DNA of 15,480 nucleotides from Pseudomonadota bacterium (GTDB lineage: Bacteria; Pseudomonadota; Alphaproteobacteria; Rhizobiales; Devosiaceae). The notes beneath the pieces are model-generated. The model had not been told where the DNA came from. It did not search any database and worked only from the letters and a program-made list of their open reading frames with translations. Positions within the stretch are counted from its first letter, which is position 1, and every line of letters begins with the position of its first letter. The position numbers and the translations under genes were made by a program. Positions 13,992 through 15,480 of the stretch are shown here, one piece after another. The DNA is taken from contig JAEWHZ010000381.1 in NCBI GenBank assembly GCA_023387585.1, forward strand, positions 1 through 15,480, read 5' to 3'.

Positions 13992-14167
13992 CGCACTCCG
14001 CCACCGCTGCCAACACACGAGACCCGCCGCCCAAAATACCGGCCGACACCCCTCTCGACCCTCGCATAATATTGTAAAAACACAACTATTTTTCAGACTT
14101 GGCGAAGTTTCATACCGACCGTCATGGCCGACTTTGAGCCGCAACACATGCGCCGCTCAAAATGGGC

Positions 14168-14197
14168 TTGACACCTCCCAGCAAGCTATGATGACGT
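14168..14197 (+). promoter_or_regulatory. Candidate promoter of ABC binding-protein operon
   Basis: A perfect -35 TTGACA at 14168-14173 is followed by GATGAC or ATGACG at 16-17 nt, a weak -10; the better hexamer TATGAT (14187-14192) is only 13 nt away. Operator O3 overlaps the -10 and start region, which would explain repression. Confidence 0.4.
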
Positions 14198-14202
14198 TTG
14201 CA
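14194..14202 (+). promoter_or_regulatory. LacI operator O3, half-site
   Basis: ACGTTTGCA matches the right half of O1 and O2 and is followed by C as in both. The left half (TATG) is not symmetric. It overlaps the predicted core promoter of the transporter gene. Confidence 0.55.
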
Positions 14203-14244
14203 CGGTTGGTGGCTGTGGGATGAAGCCAAAGACCGAGGAGCTCC

Positions 14245-14266
14245 GCAGGCGTGCAGATGCACCTGC
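14245..14266 (+). repeat. Leader hairpin before ABC binding protein
   Basis: GCAGG and TGC on the left pair with GCACCTGC on the right around a 4-nt loop, with a two-base bulge. It lies in the long 5' leader. No T-tract follows, so a terminator is unlikely; a role in mRNA stability is possible. Confidence 0.25.
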
Positions 14267-14402
14267 GCAGAGGACGGTTTCATCCCCATCCGCGGCAGAT
14301 GGAAGGACTGCATTGCCGGATCGAGAAGCGGCATCAAGCTCGACGCTCACGATCGAGCCGTGACCCATCCCGTCCCCGGTCGTTCACGGGAGGAAACCAC
14401 AA

Positions 14403-15480
14403 ATGAAATTGTCTTTGGCCGTCGCCGTACTGGCCTTGGCTGCGCTACCCTTCGTCAGCCTGCCGGCGCTCGCACAGAACCAGGCGCCCGCCTTGCAGGC
14501 GCTGGTCGAGGCCGGCGAATTGCCGGCTCTGGAAGAGCGCCTGCCGCTCAACCCCTATGTCATGGAGGTCGTCGAGAGCATCGGCCAGTATGGCGGCACC
14601 TGGCGGCGCGCCATTTTGGGCGGCGGCGATCAGCACAACATCCTGCGCAGCATCGGCTACCACAATCTGGTGCGCTGGAACCGCGACTGGACCGCCGTCG
14701 AGCCGCTGGTCGCGGAAGCCTTCGAGGTCAGCGAGGACGCGCGCACCTTCACCTTCAAGCTGCGCGAAGGGCACAAATGGTCGGACGGCGCCCCGTTCAC
14801 CGCCGACGACGTGATGTTCTGGTATGAGGACGTGCTGCTCAATCCCGCGCTGACCCCCGCCATCGACCCGCTCTGGACGGCGGGCGGCGAGGTGATGACG
14901 CTCGAGCGGATCGACGATCACACCGTCGCGTTCCACTTTGCCACACCCTACGCCACCTTCATCGACCGGATCGCGGACGGGTTCGGTGCTCCGCCGACCA
15001 TCTATCCGCGTCACTATCTCGAGCAGTTCCATATCGACCACAATGCAGACGGCATCGATGCGCTGATCGCCGCGACGCCCGGCGCCAACGACTGGGTGTC
15101 GCTGTTCAACGCCAAGATGGCGCCGACCTGGACCGTGGGTTATTGGCAGAACACCGAGTTGCCGACGCTGCATCCGTGGCGCCTGACCGCGCCCTATTCG
15201 GGCACCGCGCGCGTCGTCGCCGAGCGCAATCCCTATTATTTCGGGGTCGATGCGGAGGGCAACCAGCTCCCCTATATCGACACCATTACCTGGGACCAGG
15301 TCGAGGACACCGAGGTTCTGCTGCTCAAGGCGCTCAACGGGGAGATCGACTTTCAGGAACGCCATCTGGGCGATCCCAACAACCTCGCCGTGCTCAGCGC
15401 CAATATGGAGCGCGGCAACTACCGCCTGTTCGAGATCAGCGCATCGGGCGCCAACCAGCCCACGCTCTATCTCAACCTCA
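14403..15480 (+). CDS. ABC transporter substrate-binding protein, family 5 (partial)
   Basis: The first 359 residues of a periplasmic binding protein of the DppA/OppA family (SBP_bac_5); the rest runs off the right edge. A Sec signal peptide covers residues 1-24 with a likely cut after LPALA, before QNQ; there is no lipobox Cys, as expected for a periplasmic protein. IGQYGGTWRRA and RTFTFKLREGHKWSDG with PFTADDVMFWYEDV are the family signature region. GGGAGG lies about 9 nt before the ATG. Some family-5 systems in rhizobia, such as AgpA for alpha-galactosides, carry oligosaccharides. The divergent LacI regulator makes a sugar ligand more likely than a peptide, but the substrate cannot be read from the sequence. 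Permease and ATPase genes presumably follow. Confidence 0.88.
   Translation, partial: MKLSLAVAVLALAALPFVSLPALAQNQAPALQALVEAGELPALEERLPLNPYVMEVVESIGQYGGTWRRAILGGGDQHNILRSIGYHNLVRWNRDWTAVEPLVAEAFEVSEDARTFTFKLREGHKWSDGAPFTADDVMFWYEDVLLNPALTPAIDPLWTAGGEVMTLERIDDHTVAFHFATPYATFIDRIADGFGAPPTIYPRHYLEQFHIDHNADGIDALIAATPGANDWVSLFNAKMAPTWTVGYWQNTELPTLHPWRLTAPYSGTARVVAERNPYYFGVDAEGNQLPYIDTITWDQVEDTEVLLLKALNGEIDFQERHLGDPNNLAVLSANMERGNYRLFEISASGANQPTLYLNL

Larger units (their letters stand above)
13885..14402. other. Divergent regulatory gap, lacI / ABC binding protein
   Basis: These 518 bp contain no gene I can support. They hold three ACGTTTGCA sites, a TTGACA -35 element toward the ABC gene, an AT-rich patch at 14066-14097 that contrasts with the GC-rich surroundings, and a leader of roughly 200 nt before the binding-protein start. 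A frame from 14198 runs through the leader but is out of frame with the transporter and looks like a shadow. Confidence 0.7.

Noticed and set aside
14072..14085. TTGTAAAAACACAA, another TTG-N8-CAA dyad in the lacI-ABC gap.
   Set aside because: It lies in an AT-rich patch where such matches arise easily, and no -10 at the right distance or related gene supports it.
1..15480. CRISPR arrays, insertion sequences, phage or toxin-antitoxin genes.
   Set aside because: No regularly spaced repeats, transposase, integrase or matching small gene pairs were seen on either strand.

Overview
The window is about 15.5 kb of GC-rich DNA, most likely from an alphaproteobacterium of the Hyphomicrobiales (Rhizobiales). 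The evidence is the C4-type 5-aminolevulinate synthase tail, the Irr-type heme/iron regulator of the Fur family, the fabA-fabB pair divergent from irr, and the alphaproteobacterial tRNA-Gln. A Devosia-like relative is a guess that cannot be confirmed here.

Left part (1-4805), mostly housekeeping. The end of hemA runs off the left edge. It converges on a ribokinase-family gene across an intergenic palindromic repeat. On the minus strand lie irr, an arylamine N-acetyltransferase (NAT) homolog whose catalytic Cys position is Gly, and the ribokinase, which overlaps the NAT by 4 nt. Divergent from irr are fabA and fabB, which make unsaturated fatty acids. A hairpin followed by a T-tract only when read on the minus strand separates them. 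tRNA-Gln(UUG) follows fabB.

Central part (5069-12641), an oxygen-independent biosynthesis block. hemN (anaerobic coproporphyrinogen III dehydrogenase) and nnrS (NO-associated heme/copper membrane protein) form one operon. ubiD and ubiX (polyprenylbenzoate decarboxylase and its prenyl-FMN synthase) form a minus-strand operon. ubiT, ubiU and ubiV (O2-independent hydroxylation of ubiquinone precursors) plus a 127-aa unknown ORF form a divergent operon. All four Fe-S cysteines of both UbiU and UbiV are present. Two 14-bp FNR/NnrR-type dyads (TTGC-type half-sites) lie upstream of hemN and of ubiT. Each sits exactly 22 nt before a -10-like hexamer, which is the geometry of an FNR-class activator at -41.5. 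The inferred picture is a block that makes heme and ubiquinone without O2, for nitrate/NO respiration, under one FNR/NnrR-type regulator.

Right part (12709-15480), carbohydrate or peptide uptake. A LacI-family repressor is divergent from a family-5 ABC transporter binding protein that is cut by the right edge. The 518-bp gap between them has three sites sharing ACGTTTGCA, one of them a perfect 12-bp palindrome.

The best candidates for new biology are the unknown ORF in the ubiTUV operon, the shared regulatory geometry of hemN and ubiT, and the NAT homolog without its nucleophile.
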